A DNA stretch of 64,000 nucleotides from Sphingomonas sp. DG1-23 (GCF_030730875.1 NZ_JAVAMA010000011.1:62001-126000); one strand, 5' to 3'; counted from the stretch's first letter, positions 1 through 8,704 are shown. The notes: a model not told the origin generated them from the letters alone. Made by a program: numbers and translations.

Positions 1-693
1 CGCGCTGCGCCCCGTACCGACGTGCACGCGCAACGAGCCGACGCTGCGCCCCGCGACTTCGGCATTGACCCGATAGCTGCCGTCGCGGTCGCGGACAGGT
101 TCCGACACGCGCACCTGGCCCCCGTGCAGTCCCTTGGCCTGGAGCGTCCGGTGCGCCGCGGCGCGAGCGCCGAGCCGATCGGCCTCGGCTTCCAGCGCAC
201 GATCCTGCACGATCGACACGCCGGGCGAGGAAGCACGCACGCGCCCCTGCCGCTGCTGGACGACATGGGCAAGTTCGTGCCCGAGCAATTGCTGCCCGAT
301 CACGGATTCCGGCTGATAGCGCCCCGGCGCGAAATAGATGTCGTTTCCGGTGGTAAAGGCGATCGCGCCGATACGCGCCGCCTGCGGGCCGACATGCACG
401 CGCACTTGCGAGAAATCGGCGCCGAACGCCCCCTCCATCTTGGCGAGCAGCGCCCCGGGCAGCGCGACGCCGCCGCTGCGCGCGAGCCCGAGCCGCGTCG
501 GATCGATCTCGAAGCTGCCATCGCTCGCGTGCCCTGCGACGGCGCTCGCCGGCGCGTATGCGAGCGCGGGTCGCGTCGGCGCCGCCTTTGTCTGGACAAG
601 CGGTGCGGGCCTGTTCGCGCACGGTGCAACGCGGCCGAGATCGCGGACCGGACCGCGGCCGACAAAATATCCCTGGATCACCCGCACGGCCAT
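1..693 (-). CDS. DUF4157 (eCIS core domain) protein, 3' end cut by window edge
   Basis: The minus strand is open from an ATG at 693 to the window edge (231 codons, C-terminus missing). The start has a GAGGGA ribosome site. Residues about 75-152 read as a DUF4157 domain, with a metalloprotease-like helix LLGHELAHVVQQRQG whose HELAH is at 139-143. The family is known from extracellular contractile injection system (eCIS) loci and polymorphic toxin proteins. Q-basic pairs (LVQTK near residue 33 and LQAKG after the domain) are typical spacers in such proteins. The opposite strand also has a long open frame, but it shows no family signature. The partner gene upstream (893-1870) carries the same VQ-type motifs, so the two probably act together. 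The substrate is unknown. Confidence 0.8.
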   Translation of the reverse strand, partial: MAVRVIQGYFVGRGPVRDLGRVAPCANRPAPLVQTKAAPTRPALAYAPASAVAGHASDGSFEIDPTRLGLARSGGVALPGALLAKMEGAFGADFSQVRVHVGPQAARIGAIAFTTGNDIYFAPGRYQPESVIGQQLLGHELAHVVQQRQGRVRASSPGVSIVQDRALEAEADRLGARAAAHRTLQAKGLHGGQVRVSEPVRDRDGSYRVNAEVAGRSVGSLRVHVGTGRSA

Positions 694-892
694 GGCCCAT
701 CCCTCGCAGAATCGAATTCGGCGATATCGGTGCAACATACCATGTCTCTACCGAAACGCACAAAGGACGCGTTAATTTCGTACCGTTCGAAACGATGCCA
801 GTGCAGCGGGCGCCGGTGAAACTCCGCCTGCCTGCGCTTCCGCTGATCACGGACTGCTGGCGCGGCCATCGCCCGGTCGCAGATCGCTCCGG

Positions 893-1870
893 CTATTTTC
901 GCGTCACCTCCGTGAAATATTCCTTTGCCTGCCCACTCAGATAATGGATCAATTGCGACTTGATCCCTTGATACAGCTCCTTCTTGCCAGCGGGATTATA
1001 GTAGACGCCGAAATAGACTGGTGTCGTTATCCCGTTGCCGCCGCAGATGACCGCTGCCCAATTGGCGCAGCAGTTCGTCGTACCCTTGCACAATTCGCGG
1101 TCGGACAAGATCCTCGAAACCCGGGCCCCCTTGACGGCCCACAGATTGGCTGCGGTGGCCTGCGTCCAGTCATAGGGGGCACCGGGAAGTTGCTGGACTG
1201 CGTCCCGGAAAGCTTGCCGCTCGCCATGCACGCCCGGCAAAGCCGAGGCGGAGACCCCCTTGCCGATGTACGTGACGCCCGCCGCGGTCAGTTCGACGAC
1301 GGCATAGTTCCGCGCGATGAAGGCGTCGAAAATCTCCTGATTGCCGTACGTCCCTTCGCTCTCGGTCAAATTCCGGATCTGCGTCTCGAGCCAGTCTTGC
1401 GCGTCCTCCCCTCGCCATGCCCGCAGATCTTCGAGATTGTCGCCGCTGGCCCACTCTTCCTTTGTCTCGTTGTACGGCGGAACTGCCTGCGCCACCGCCA
1501 TTGCGCGCTGAACCGTCCGCGGTCCGACCGGATTACCGGCCGCCGGATGCGATCCCACGACGCGCTTCCGCACATCGGCGATATTCCGCGCCGTCAGATC
1601 CTCTTTCAATTGAATCGCACCGCCGGAACGGGGAAGCACGACCGGCGCCGATGGTCGCACGATGCCCGGGCGCTGATGCGGAAGTGGTAGCGCCGGGCCG
1701 GCAGGCCGCGGAACCGGCGCCGATTTCGGCTGGACCGGGCCGGCGAGCCATCGCGCGTTCACGATCGGCGGGATGGCCGTGGGCGGAGCGCCGGCGCCCT
1801 TGGGCTGTGCGGCGCGTTGCAGCCAACGTGCGTTGACGACGGGCGGAGGGCCGACGTCCCTCTTCTTCAT
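893..1870 (-). CDS. Putative deaminase-like toxin or effector with VQ-motif N-terminus
   Basis: 325 aa, ATG at 1870 behind GGAG/GAGG. The N-terminal ~125 residues are Pro-rich and low complexity. They hold a duplicated unit (PPVVNARWL at 8-17 and PPIVNARWL at 34-42) plus VQPK, IQLK and VQRAM motifs of the kind found in DUF4157-type proteins. The C-terminal half is globular. VHGE at 214-217 resembles the zinc-ligand/proton-shuttle H-x-E helix of cytidine-deaminase-fold toxins, and SDRELC...NCC (C261, C267, C268) resembles the second cysteine motif. This is motif-level inference: the canonical PCxxC is not present, so the activity is unproven. No immunity gene is obvious. It lies 199 bp upstream of the DUF4157 gene on the same strand. 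Confidence 0.55.
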   Translation of the reverse strand: MKKRDVGPPPVVNARWLQRAAQPKGAGAPPTAIPPIVNARWLAGPVQPKSAPVPRPAGPALPLPHQRPGIVRPSAPVVLPRSGGAIQLKEDLTARNIADVRKRVVGSHPAAGNPVGPRTVQRAMAVAQAVPPYNETKEEWASGDNLEDLRAWRGEDAQDWLETQIRNLTESEGTYGNQEIFDAFIARNYAVVELTAAGVTYIGKGVSASALPGVHGERQAFRDAVQQLPGAPYDWTQATAANLWAVKGARVSRILSDRELCKGTTNCCANWAAVICGGNGITTPVYFGVYYNPAGKKELYQGIKSQLIHYLSGQAKEYFTEVTRK

Positions 1871-2015
1871 GGCCTCACTCCATCCAGCGCTGCCTGAATC
1901 AGGTGATCGCAGGAAATGTCTCGCGGAGGTCAGGAAGCGTGCCCTCGCCGCACGGACCGGTCAATGAATATTGGACGAATTCGCCGATCGCCCGGGGCCA
2001 ACCAGTCGGCTTCGA

Positions 2016-3014
2016 TCAACGCAACACGCCGTCGCCTGCTGGCTCGCCGAACACCGGGTGTCCGTCGCGGCCGAAGCTGACGCGCCGGATTCGCGGCGCG
2101 CGTTTCGGGGTGCACTTCATCTCGGGGCCAGGATTGGCGTGATAGACGATCCAGTGCTCGCCCCCCGGCGTGGTGAAGAAGCCGTTATGCCCGGGCGCAT
2201 AGACGCCGTGCGCTGGCGATTTGGCGATCACCGGGCGCGGCGCCTTGGTCCACGCCGTCGGATCGAGCGGGTTTGCGCCTGCGGGGGCGCTCAGCAGCCC
2301 GATCGCATAATCGTCCGACCAGCACGCGCTGCCCGAATAGCTGAGGAACAGCGCGCCGCTGGGCCCGGGCAGGAATTCGGGGCCCTCGAGGATCTGGCGG
2401 CCGCCCTGGCGTTCCCATGTCTGATCGGGCCGCGCGATGATGCTCTCCGGGCCCTTCAGCGTCCACGGATTGGCCATCTCGACGATGGCGAGATTGCTGT
2501 CGGGGCCAACATAAGGCGAATAGACGAAATAACGTTTGCCGGCGTGGACGAAGGTGGTGCCGTCTATCCCGGTGTGCCGGGTCTTGAGTTGGCCGCGATC
2601 GACCCAATCGCCGGTCAGCGGATCCTCACCCGCATTTTCGAGCACGAAGATGCCGCGATGGGCGTCGTCGTCATGCCCCGCGGCCGCGGCGGTGTAATAG
2701 AGATACCATTTCCCCTCGATGCGATGCAGCTCGGGCGCCCAGATCGATTGGGCGTTGGGGCCCGTCGGCGGGGCGCGCCACACCGTCACTTCCTCGGCTT
2801 CGGCCAGCCTGCCCAGATCGCGCGTCCTGCGGATCGCGATCCGGTTGCCGAGCGTGTTGAGGTAATAATAATCCTGCCCCTCGCGGGTGATCCACGGATC
2901 AGGGCCCGAGGGCAGCAGCGGATTGGTGAAGCGCTGCCCGTCGGCCGAACCGCCGAGCAGGATCGCCAGCGGCGCCAGCGCCAGCGCAGGCCGGAACATT
3001 GCGGTCCGCTTCAC
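2016..3014 (-). CDS. Secreted GH43-family glycoside hydrolase (arabinosidase/xylosidase type)
   Basis: 332 aa with an N-terminal signal peptide (hydrophobic residues 8-22). The GH43 five-bladed propeller residues can be placed: catalytic base D39 in SGPDPWI, the WAPELH strand at 92-97, the pKa-modulating aspartate D151 in GIDGTTF, and the catalytic acid E213 in EGPEFL. The family cleaves arabinose or xylose linkages in plant polysaccharides; the exact substrate cannot be read from sequence. The start overlaps the stop of the upstream gene by 4 bp, so the two are probably translated together. Expected location is the periplasm. Confidence 0.88.
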   Translation of the reverse strand: MKRTAMFRPALALAPLAILLGGSADGQRFTNPLLPSGPDPWITREGQDYYYLNTLGNRIAIRRTRDLGRLAEAEEVTVWRAPPTGPNAQSIWAPELHRIEGKWYLYYTAAAAGHDDDAHRGIFVLENAGEDPLTGDWVDRGQLKTRHTGIDGTTFVHAGKRYFVYSPYVGPDSNLAIVEMANPWTLKGPESIIARPDQTWERQGGRQILEGPEFLPGPSGALFLSYSGSACWSDDYAIGLLSAPAGANPLDPTAWTKAPRPVIAKSPAHGVYAPGHNGFFTTPGGEHWIVYHANPGPEMKCTPKRAPRIRRVSFGRDGHPVFGEPAGDGVLR

Positions 3015-4084
3015 TTCATCTCTCCCGGGAACGCCGCGACGATCGCGTCATATTGCTTGCGGCTGATGGCGATCATCGAGCCGTGGCGGGTGCCGGCCGG
3101 CATCTCGTAACGGTTCCATTCGGGGACGCCGCTATTGCCCGATACCTGATACCACGGCCCTTCGAGCCGCCGCGCGCGCGATAGGCCATAGCCCGTTCCG
3201 GCATATTGCTCGTAATAAAGCAGCCAGTCGTTGCTCACCGGTGCCCGAACCAGAGTCGGCGCCTCGCGGAAATTGGGACTGAGCGGCGGTCCCGGCTGCG
3301 GATAGGGGCCGAGCAGCTTCGCCGCGCAGCTGATCCGGATCGTCTTGCCGGTGATCCAGTCATACGAAGGGTAGCGCTCGTCCTTGATCACCGCGCAATA
3401 GCCGCCCGCGGGATTGGGCTGCACGATCGTGTCGATCGTCGCCATGTCCCATGCGAACAGACGCTTCGGCTTTGCCGGCAGTTTCGCGAGATCCTTGCCC
3501 GTCACGTAGAGCGTGCGCTGGCTTGCCCAATAGCGTTCGGGATCCTCTTTCGCCCCCGGCACATTGGGCGTGTGCCAGGTGAGCAGGAAGGATGTCGACG
3601 CCGGGTCGAACAGGAGCTTCGGTGCGCCGATCCGCTGCAGCGCGCCGGCATGGCCGGGAATATCGGCGAGATCGGGCTGGTAGGTCGCATAGGGAGCCCA
3701 GCGGATCAGATCGTCCGAGACCCAGAAACGGATCAGCGGATCCTCGTCGCTCTGGTTGCCGACCAGATAGTAACGGCCGTCCCCGCCATGCGCGATCGAG
3801 GCATGGCCGTGATAGTCGCTCGACACCGGATCGCCGCGATTGACTCGCCGCCAGTGGAGGCCATCGAGACTGACCGAATAATAGAGCACGCCGTAGCGCT
3901 CCTTGGTCATGTGCGCGAACAGATAGGCGCGTTCGGGATCGACGGCGGGAATCTCGGGCGCGCCGGGAGGGACGTTTTGGGCGAAGCTGGGCGTGACGGC
4001 GAGCATGATCGCAACGGCGAACAGCCCATGTGCGAACCCCCGACGCAACCGCCCCCGCGTTCCCCGATCCGACGTCTCGGGCAT
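3011..4084 (-). CDS. Secreted GH43-like five-bladed propeller protein
   Basis: 357 aa. The start is followed by an arginine-rich n-region, a hydrophobic stretch at about residues 19-32, and a probable cleavage site after PSFA (residues 32-35). The repeated blades (YYSVSLDGLHW, RYYLVGNQSDEDP, LLTWHTPN) look like a GH43/GH-F propeller, but I cannot assign a clear Asp-Asp-Glu triad. It may be a distant family member or a binding protein. It ends inside the start of the adjacent GH43 gene (ATGA overlap), forming a two-gene glycan-utilisation unit. The 76 bp upstream are AT-rich for this genome and may hold the promoter. Confidence 0.7.
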   Translation of the reverse strand: MPETSDRGTRGRLRRGFAHGLFAVAIMLAVTPSFAQNVPPGAPEIPAVDPERAYLFAHMTKERYGVLYYSVSLDGLHWRRVNRGDPVSSDYHGHASIAHGGDGRYYLVGNQSDEDPLIRFWVSDDLIRWAPYATYQPDLADIPGHAGALQRIGAPKLLFDPASTSFLLTWHTPNVPGAKEDPERYWASQRTLYVTGKDLAKLPAKPKRLFAWDMATIDTIVQPNPAGGYCAVIKDERYPSYDWITGKTIRISCAAKLLGPYPQPGPPLSPNFREAPTLVRAPVSNDWLLYYEQYAGTGYGLSRARRLEGPWYQVSGNSGVPEWNRYEMPAGTRHGSMIAISRKQYDAIVAAFPGEMK

Positions 4085-4160
4085 AGCCCTCTCCTTCTTA
4101 GCTTATTTATCATACATAAAAGAGAGGTTGGGCGTTGGGCAAGCCGTCAGGTTATAAATC
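4085..4160 (-). promoter_or_regulatory. Probable promoter/operator region of the glycosidase pair
   Basis: This short gap lies between the 3' end of comM and the first glycosidase gene. It contains an unusually AT-rich imperfect palindrome, TTTATCATACATAAA, at about 4107-4121. A transcription-factor site controlling the two GH43 genes is plausible, but the regulator is not identifiable. Confidence 0.3.
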
Positions 4161-4952
4161 TCAGTTCGTCGGCGAACGCCGTCGATAGCTCAGCGCCTCG
4201 GCCACATGGATGCGCCCCACTCCTTCCATCCCGGCCAAATCGGCAATCGTCCGCGCGACGCGCAGCACACGGGTATAGCCGCGGGCCGAGAGCCGCATCG
4301 CCTCGGCCGCCTGGGCGAGCAACTTGCGGCCGGCCTCATCGGGCGTGGCGAATTCGGTGAGTATCTCGCCGTCGGCCTCGGCGTTGGTCCGCGCCGCCAC
4401 GTCGCAGTAGCGCGTCGCCTGGACCGCGCGCGCCGCGGCCACGCGCGCGCCGACTTCGGCCGAGCCCTCGGCCGGCGGCGGCAGTACGAGGTCCGCGGCG
4501 CTCACCGGCTGCACCTCGACGTGCAGGTCGATGCGGTCGAGCAGCGGGCCCGACACCTTGGCCTGATAGTCCGCGGCGCATCGCGGTGCGCGCGAACAGG
4601 CGAGCGCAGGATCGCCGAGATGCCCGCAGCGGCACGGATTCATCGCCGCGATCAGTTGGACGCGCGCCGGGAAAGTCACATGCGCATTGGCGCGTGCCAC
4701 GCTCACCACCCCCGCCTCGAGCGGCTGGCGCAGCGAATCGAGCACCGCGCGCTGGAACTCGGGCAGTTCGTCGAGGAACAATACGCCGAGATGCGCGAGG
4801 CTCACTTCGCCCGGCTTGACCCTGAGCCCGCCGCCGGTAAGCGCCGCCATCGACGCCGAATGGTGCGGGCTGCGGAACGGCCGCGTCCGCGTGAGCCGGC
4901 CGCCCGACAGCATTCCCGATACCGAGGCGACCATCGAGACCTCGAGCGCCTC
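4161..4952 (-). pseudogene. comM: comM (YifB, Mg-chelatase-like helicase), 3' part, separated by insertion
   Basis: This carries the C-terminal half of the ComM/YifB AAA+ protein: GVLFLDELPEFQR (Walker B), AAMNPCRCG with its cysteine pair, the LLDRIDLHVEV sensor region, and the C-terminal helical domain ending at 4161. The 5' part is at 9264-9988, and the two are separated by an IS1595-family element. Joining 9264 to 4944 (one copy of the 8-bp duplication kept) gives a continuous 1509-nt frame, 502 aa, the family's usual length. ComM is a hexameric branch-migration helicase used in natural transformation. An intact copy elsewhere cannot be excluded. Confidence 0.93.
4945..4952. repeat. 8-bp target-site duplication, left copy (AGCGCCTC)
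   Basis: AGCGCCTC directly abuts the left inverted repeat and is repeated exactly at 9264-9271 outside the right inverted repeat. Eight base pairs is the duplication length known for the IS1595 family. Confidence 0.95.
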
Positions 4953-4977
4953 CGGCATTATGTAGCAAATGCACCAA
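4953..4977 (+). repeat. Left terminal inverted repeat of the IS1595-family element
   Basis: 25 bp, exact reverse complement of 9239-9263. Complementarity breaks immediately inside the repeat. Confidence 0.95.
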
Positions 4978-5094
4978 GGCGATGACACAGGTTTGCCCTA
5001 AGCAGGCGAACGTATCGCAGACGGTGACGAAGCGCATAACGCCGCTCCAAATAGGAGCTAGAGCGTGTCTCTAATTTTTGCGGCGCTGATGGGG

Positions 5095-6030
5095 TTAGGT
5101 GTCGGCGGGCACATCATGCCGATAATCGGAAGCGGTGAAGTTGGCGAATTTAACTCCCATCTCGCCGAGACCGCTATGGTCCGGATCGCCGATCGCCTCG
5201 AAATCAAGTTCCCGAGTTTTCCCGAAAACGTCCGTCCAACGAAGCGTGCCAGCGAGGCGAATCGAATGATCGCCCTGCTCACGAACATCCCGGACAATGT
5301 TGGACAGGGAGTCCCAAGCCGCCTTCGCGGTGGCGGGATCCCTCCCGGCAGGAACCATGCCGCCGCTTATCGTGCCTGCGTGGGAAATCCAGGTTGTCGG
5401 CTTGAGCGGCAAAAGGGGGTGATCACCGGGTACGAAACTCAGGCGCTCAACGTACGCCTCTCCTCGAATGTTAAAGGCGGGAGAAGCCCCGGTATTGATG
5501 ATATCCATTTCGGCAAACGTAGTGTGGATCGGCATGGTAAAGTAGAGCGAGCCACCAGTGATACTGAGGTACGCGGCGGCCTGCGCCTCGCCGACCCGGC
5601 GAGTTTCTTCGACGGCCGACTGCGCAGCCTCGGCGCCAACCCGAGTCGCGTCCAGCGTGCCCTTGATCCAATACAAGCCGAGAGCCGTCGCAACGAGGGC
5701 GCCCAAAGACCATACGGAGCTAAGCATGCCGGCCCACGCGGCCTGCTGCTGGGCGGCAAGATCGCGTTGATCGTGCTGGGCTTGGGCGGCGGTTTCGGCC
5801 TTCTCAACGACACATTCAAAAACAGCGCCCGCATCAGTCCCGATACAGGCGCGCTCCGCGCTCTCTTTAGCGCTCTGCTGATAGCGATAGGCGGTGTCGG
5901 CGCGGTCTTTTTGCTCGCCACGTAGTGAGCCAAGAAAGAAGACCAGCGCACATGCCCCGACGATGGCTAGCCCGCAAAATCCCGCGATGGCTACAGACGT
6001 AAGTCGCTGGTCCCTATCGCTTCCAGACAT
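5095..6030 (-). CDS. Passenger membrane protein of unknown function (311 aa)
   Basis: I do not recognise a named family. Two transmembrane helices are visible, at about residues 10-34 and 98-123. A charged, Ala/Gln-rich stretch lies between them, and a soluble C-terminal domain follows (about 150-311, starting near YLSITGGSLYF) with alternating strands. It is the last gene of a three-gene minus-strand run in the left arm of the insertion element. Its start lies inside the 3' end of the DUF6471 gene (40-nt overlap), which suggests coupled translation. A long open frame on the opposite strand looks like a shadow, because it lacks any plausible domain. Confidence 0.65.
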   Translation of the reverse strand: MSGSDRDQRLTSVAIAGFCGLAIVGACALVFFLGSLRGEQKDRADTAYRYQQSAKESAERACIGTDAGAVFECVVEKAETAAQAQHDQRDLAAQQQAAWAGMLSSVWSLGALVATALGLYWIKGTLDATRVGAEAAQSAVEETRRVGEAQAAAYLSITGGSLYFTMPIHTTFAEMDIINTGASPAFNIRGEAYVERLSFVPGDHPLLPLKPTTWISHAGTISGGMVPAGRDPATAKAAWDSLSNIVRDVREQGDHSIRLAGTLRWTDVFGKTRELDFEAIGDPDHSGLGEMGVKFANFTASDYRHDVPADT

Positions 6031-6212
6031 TGCAGTAAGAACACCGCTGTGAATTTGCCCCGGCTGATCTTGTTCCTGATATTCGGCTCGGAGTCCATCA
6101 CGCCAATGTCAGCGAGCTTTCCAACTAGCTGCGCGTAGGTGACGCCCTTGCGGGCAAGCTCTGCCTTCAGGAGCCGCTTTACGCGATCCTCCCATTCCTT
6201 TTCGCGGGTCAT
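5991..6212 (-). CDS. DUF6471 small protein
   Basis: 73 aa. I chose the ATG at 6212 because it has an AGGAAG ribosome site and makes a 4-bp ATGA overlap with the upstream gene. The sequence from WEDRVKRLLKAEL through TYAQLVGKL and EPNIRNKISRGKF matches the DUF6471 domain as I remember it, a short all-helical, helix-turn-helix-like domain found in many alphaproteobacterial mobile elements. The function is unknown; DNA binding is a reasonable guess from its fold-like pattern and basic residues. It lies in the middle of the three-gene left-arm operon of the element. Confidence 0.75.
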   Translation of the reverse strand: MTREKEWEDRVKRLLKAELARKGVTYAQLVGKLADIGVMDSEPNIRNKISRGKFTAVFLLQCLEAIGTSDLRL

Positions 6213-6400
6213 TCTTCGACTTCCTTTTTCCTGCTGCTGGTGGCAACGAACAGCAGCGCCAAGGCGCAAAGGAACTGCACAGTTGCCAGCCATGCGTCGT
6301 CTGCGGGGCCTACCCCGTACTCGCCTATCGCGTTCGCGTAAGAGGCCAGCAGCAGGAACGCAGCGCCAGCCACCAAGATCGCCCTTTGAAGCAAGTTCAT
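6209..6400 (-). CDS. Small two-helix membrane protein
   Basis: 63 aa from the ATG at 6400; a longer version from 6457 is possible. Two hydrophobic helices (about residues 6-24 and 38-54) are separated by an acidic loop, and the protein ends with a charged tail. It starts the three-gene minus-strand operon of the insertion element and overlaps the DUF6471 gene by 4 bp. No function is recognised. Confidence 0.55.
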   Translation of the reverse strand: MNLLQRAILVAGAAFLLLASYANAIGEYGVGPADDAWLATVQFLCALALLFVATSSRKKEVEE

Positions 6401-6450
6401 ATCCGCTCGCCTATGATCCATAAACGTCATCATATGCGATACGATTGCCG

Positions 6451-6481
6451 TTGACAACGATGCATGATGCCATCATATGTA
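6451..6481 (+). promoter_or_regulatory. Candidate transposase promoter with ATCATATG repeats
   Basis: TTGACA at 6451-6456 is followed by CATATG or TATGTA at a 17- or 19-bp spacing, just upstream of the transposase start at 6507. The octamer ATCATATG occurs at about 6429-6436 and 6472-6479, once on each side of the divergent start region. These copies could be binding sites for a protein that controls both directions. Confidence 0.4.
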
Positions 6482-6506
6482 GTGCATAAGCACTGGATAC
6501 GATGAC

Positions 6507-7463
6507 ATGCAGCACTTTCTCCTCTCCGCAACCGCCCGCACGTTGAGCCTCAAGCAGGTTTTCCGCATGTCGGACCAGGAAGCCTATGAGACGTTCTGCC
6601 AGCTTCGTTGGCCGGAGAACGATGGCGAGGCGGTTTGCCCGAAGTGCGGTTGCGTCGAGACGTACAACATCACGTCGCGCCGCCGCTTCAAGTGCGTTGC
6701 CTGTCATCACCAGTTCAGCGTTACGAGCGGCACCATTTTCGCTTCGCGCAAGCTGTCTTTCACGGATCTTCTCGCCGCGATCGTCATCTTCGTGAATGGC
6801 GCCAAGGGCGTGTCGGCGCTGCAAGTCAGCCGCGATCTGGACGTGCAATACAAGACCGCCTTCGTCCTCTCCCACAAGCTGCGCGAGGCAATGAGCCTTG
6901 AGCAGCAGAACCGCACGCTGAACGGCGTTGTCGAGATCGATGGCGGGTACTTCGGCGGCTACGTGAAGCAGGAGAACGTCAAGGCAGAGCGCAAGGACCG
7001 TCGCCTTGTCCAGAACCGCACCGGCAAGCGCCAGTGCGTTGTCATCATGCGCGAGCGCGGCGGGAAGTCACTTCCGTTTGTTGTCCGCGTTGAGGGCGAT
7101 GCGGTTCCCTTCGTGCGCGATCACGTCGCCACGCTCGCCACGATCCACGCCGACGAAGGCACCGGCTGGGACGCACTCCACGCCGGCTGGGATACGAAGC
7201 GCGTCAATCACAGCGTCCAGTTCATGGACAAGGGCGTCTGCACCAATCAGGCCGAAAGCTACTTCTCGCGCCTTCGCCGCATGGAAGTCGGTACACATCA
7301 CCACATCGCCGGCCCGTACCTGAACGCCTATGCGCAGGAGGCTTCGTGGCGCGAGGATAACCGCCGCGTGTCGAACGGCTCGCAGGCTATGCTGGTTGGA
7401 GAGAGTGCGATGGCGTCGCCGGTGTCCCGCAAGTGGGCCGGGTACTGGCAGCGGGGCAACTGA
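6507..7463 (+). CDS. IS1595-family (ISXO2-like) transposase
   Basis: 318 aa, the normal size for the family. An N-terminal zinc ribbon (C44-x2-C47 and C63-x2-C66) precedes the DDE nuclease: D145 in VVEIDGGYFGG, D216 in TIHADEGTG, and E250 in TNQAESYFSRLRR, with the following HHHIAGPYLNAYA helix. All three catalytic acids are present, so it could be active. It would cut at the 25-bp inverted repeats that bound the element. The start codon lacks a strong ribosome site, and a second ATG at residue 21 is an alternative. Confidence 0.93.
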   Translation: MQHFLLSATARTLSLKQVFRMSDQEAYETFCQLRWPENDGEAVCPKCGCVETYNITSRRRFKCVACHHQFSVTSGTIFASRKLSFTDLLAAIVIFVNGAKGVSALQVSRDLDVQYKTAFVLSHKLREAMSLEQQNRTLNGVVEIDGGYFGGYVKQENVKAERKDRRLVQNRTGKRQCVVIMRERGGKSLPFVVRVEGDAVPFVRDHVATLATIHADEGTGWDALHAGWDTKRVNHSVQFMDKGVCTNQAESYFSRLRRMEVGTHHHIAGPYLNAYAQEASWREDNRRVSNGSQAMLVGESAMASPVSRKWAGYWQRGN

Positions 7464-7551
7464 CAAAGCTGTGCACGAAACAGAAGTTTTCCAGACGTTC
7501 CGTGAACATTGCCCTTGCGCCGGTGTGGCGACTCGCCCTAAAATTGAAAAA

Positions 7552-7585
7552 CCCGCCATGGTTCTGGGGAGAACGGCGGGCTTTT
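7552..7585 (+). terminator. Intrinsic terminator after the transposase gene
   Basis: CCCGCC at 7552-7557 pairs with GGCGGG at 7575-7580, with an inner GTTCT/AGAAC pairing, followed by CTTTT. An A-rich run on the left side means it could also work on the other strand. Confidence 0.7.
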
Positions 7586-7696
7586 CGTGAACCACCCAGC
7601 ACAGGGACTGGACGGCTATGTTTGCGTATCGCCTCATCCATAAAATTGACGGGTTCGTCAAGGTCCTTTGTGCATCACATAAAGGAACCTTTATAC

Positions 7697-8476
7697 GTGA
7701 GTACCGAAGAACCTAAGCAGCTTGTGATCCGTGGCAAGGCGGTCGCAGAAGATGAAAACGGCCTGATCTGCCTAGACGATCTTTGGGCATTAGCGGCCGC
7801 TAAGCCCGCTCAGAAACCGGCCAAATGGAGGGCCGGAGCCGCAGCTAAGGCGCTTCTGGGGGCCCTCGCCAAAAAGATCCGAATTTCGGATATTTTACCC
7901 GGCGGGAAGGGTGGCGCCCTAATCCGGGCGAAACCGGGACGCGGCAACAAGGGTACGTTCGCTCACCCGATTCTAGCGGCTGCCTATGCTGGCTATCTCA
8001 ACCCAGACCTTGAGGTTGAAGTCCGCGAGGTATGGCTCCGTTACCGCGCTGGCGATGCAACGCTGGCCGACGAGATACTTCAGCGTGCCAGCGCAGAGGC
8101 GAACCACTGGGCAGGCGTGCGAGCGCTATCGCGAGCACGGCGCCGTAACTACACGGACACGCTCAAAGCGCACGGAGTGCAGGCCAAGGGCTATATGGAT
8201 TGCACCGAAGCGGTGTACCTCCACCTGTTGGGCGGCAAATCATATCAGATACGCGCGAATATGAAGCTGCCCCCGAAGACAAACCTTCGGGACCACCTCG
8301 ATACCGATAAGCTCGCATACGTGATGGCTGCTGAGGCGTTGTCAGCGGAAAGGATCGAGGAGGAAGACCGGCGTGGCAACACAGACTGCGCAGAGGCTTC
8401 TGCGCGTAGCGCTGCAGCGATCAGGAAGGCGATTGAGGCCGACAGGAAGGATCGCCAGAAGCGTCTAGTGGCGTAA
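7697..8476 (+). CDS. KilA-N domain protein (passenger gene)
   Basis: 259 aa from a GTG at 7697, chosen because AAAGGAAC lies 7-10 bp upstream; the frame is open further upstream but without a ribosome site. A KilA-N DNA-binding domain is recognisable: LICLDDLWALA near the start, then GRGNKGTFAHPILAAAYAG and PDLEVEVREVWLRYRAGD at about residues 75-118. The C-terminal half is charged and helical with no assigned domain. KilA-N proteins are mostly phage or mobile-element regulators or antirepressors, so a regulatory role inside the element is likely. A good terminator follows at 8521-8550. Confidence 0.85.
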   Translation: MSTEEPKQLVIRGKAVAEDENGLICLDDLWALAAAKPAQKPAKWRAGAAAKALLGALAKKIRISDILPGGKGGALIRAKPGRGNKGTFAHPILAAAYAGYLNPDLEVEVREVWLRYRAGDATLADEILQRASAEANHWAGVRALSRARRRNYTDTLKAHGVQAKGYMDCTEAVYLHLLGGKSYQIRANMKLPPKTNLRDHLDTDKLAYVMAAEALSAERIEEEDRRGNTDCAEASARSAAAIRKAIEADRKDRQKRLVA

Positions 8477-8520
8477 CTGCCTGCTGTATGCTACCTCAGG
8501 TTTGAGAGCAAGTTTGCGGA

Positions 8521-8550
8521 AAGGCTCGGTCACAGCGACCGGGCCTTTTT
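8521..8550 (+). terminator. Rho-independent terminator after the KilA-N gene
   Basis: AAGGCTCGGTC (8521-8531) pairs with GACCGGGCCTT (8537-8547), one G-T wobble, 5-nt loop, then a T tract to 8550. Confidence 0.88.
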
Positions 8551-8560
8551 GCTATTCGGG

Positions 8561-8704
8561 TTACGCGCCCCAGTAGAGTGCCGCAACGAAGACCCAGAAG
8601 AGCGCCGAAGCCAGCACGGCCAGAAAAATGCCCGCGCCGGGTGGTAGCCTGCTTTCGCTTTCGGCTTCCATCAGCTCGGCGGGGGGAATGTGAATCTGTC
8701 TCAT
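8561..8704 (-). CDS. Small single-helix membrane protein (47 aa)
   Basis: ATG at 8704, TAA at 8561. The N-terminus is soluble and acidic, followed by one hydrophobic helix rich in small and aromatic residues (GIFLAVLASALFWVFVAAL) and a short end. No ribosome site is obvious, which lowers confidence. It lies in the right arm of the insertion element, convergent with the KilA-N gene across the terminator. Function unknown. Confidence 0.45.
   Translation of the reverse strand: MRQIHIPPAELMEAESESRLPPGAGIFLAVLASALFWVFVAALYWGA

Noticed and set aside
22..819. Long plus-strand open frame of 265 codons over the left edge
   Set aside because: It is the complement of the DUF4157 gene on the minus strand, which has a clear family signature and a ribosome site; the plus frame has neither.
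5065..5925. Plus-strand gene opposite the 311-aa passenger protein
   Set aside because: The minus strand gives two plausible membrane helices, a folded soluble domain and operon-like overlap; the plus frame gives none of these.
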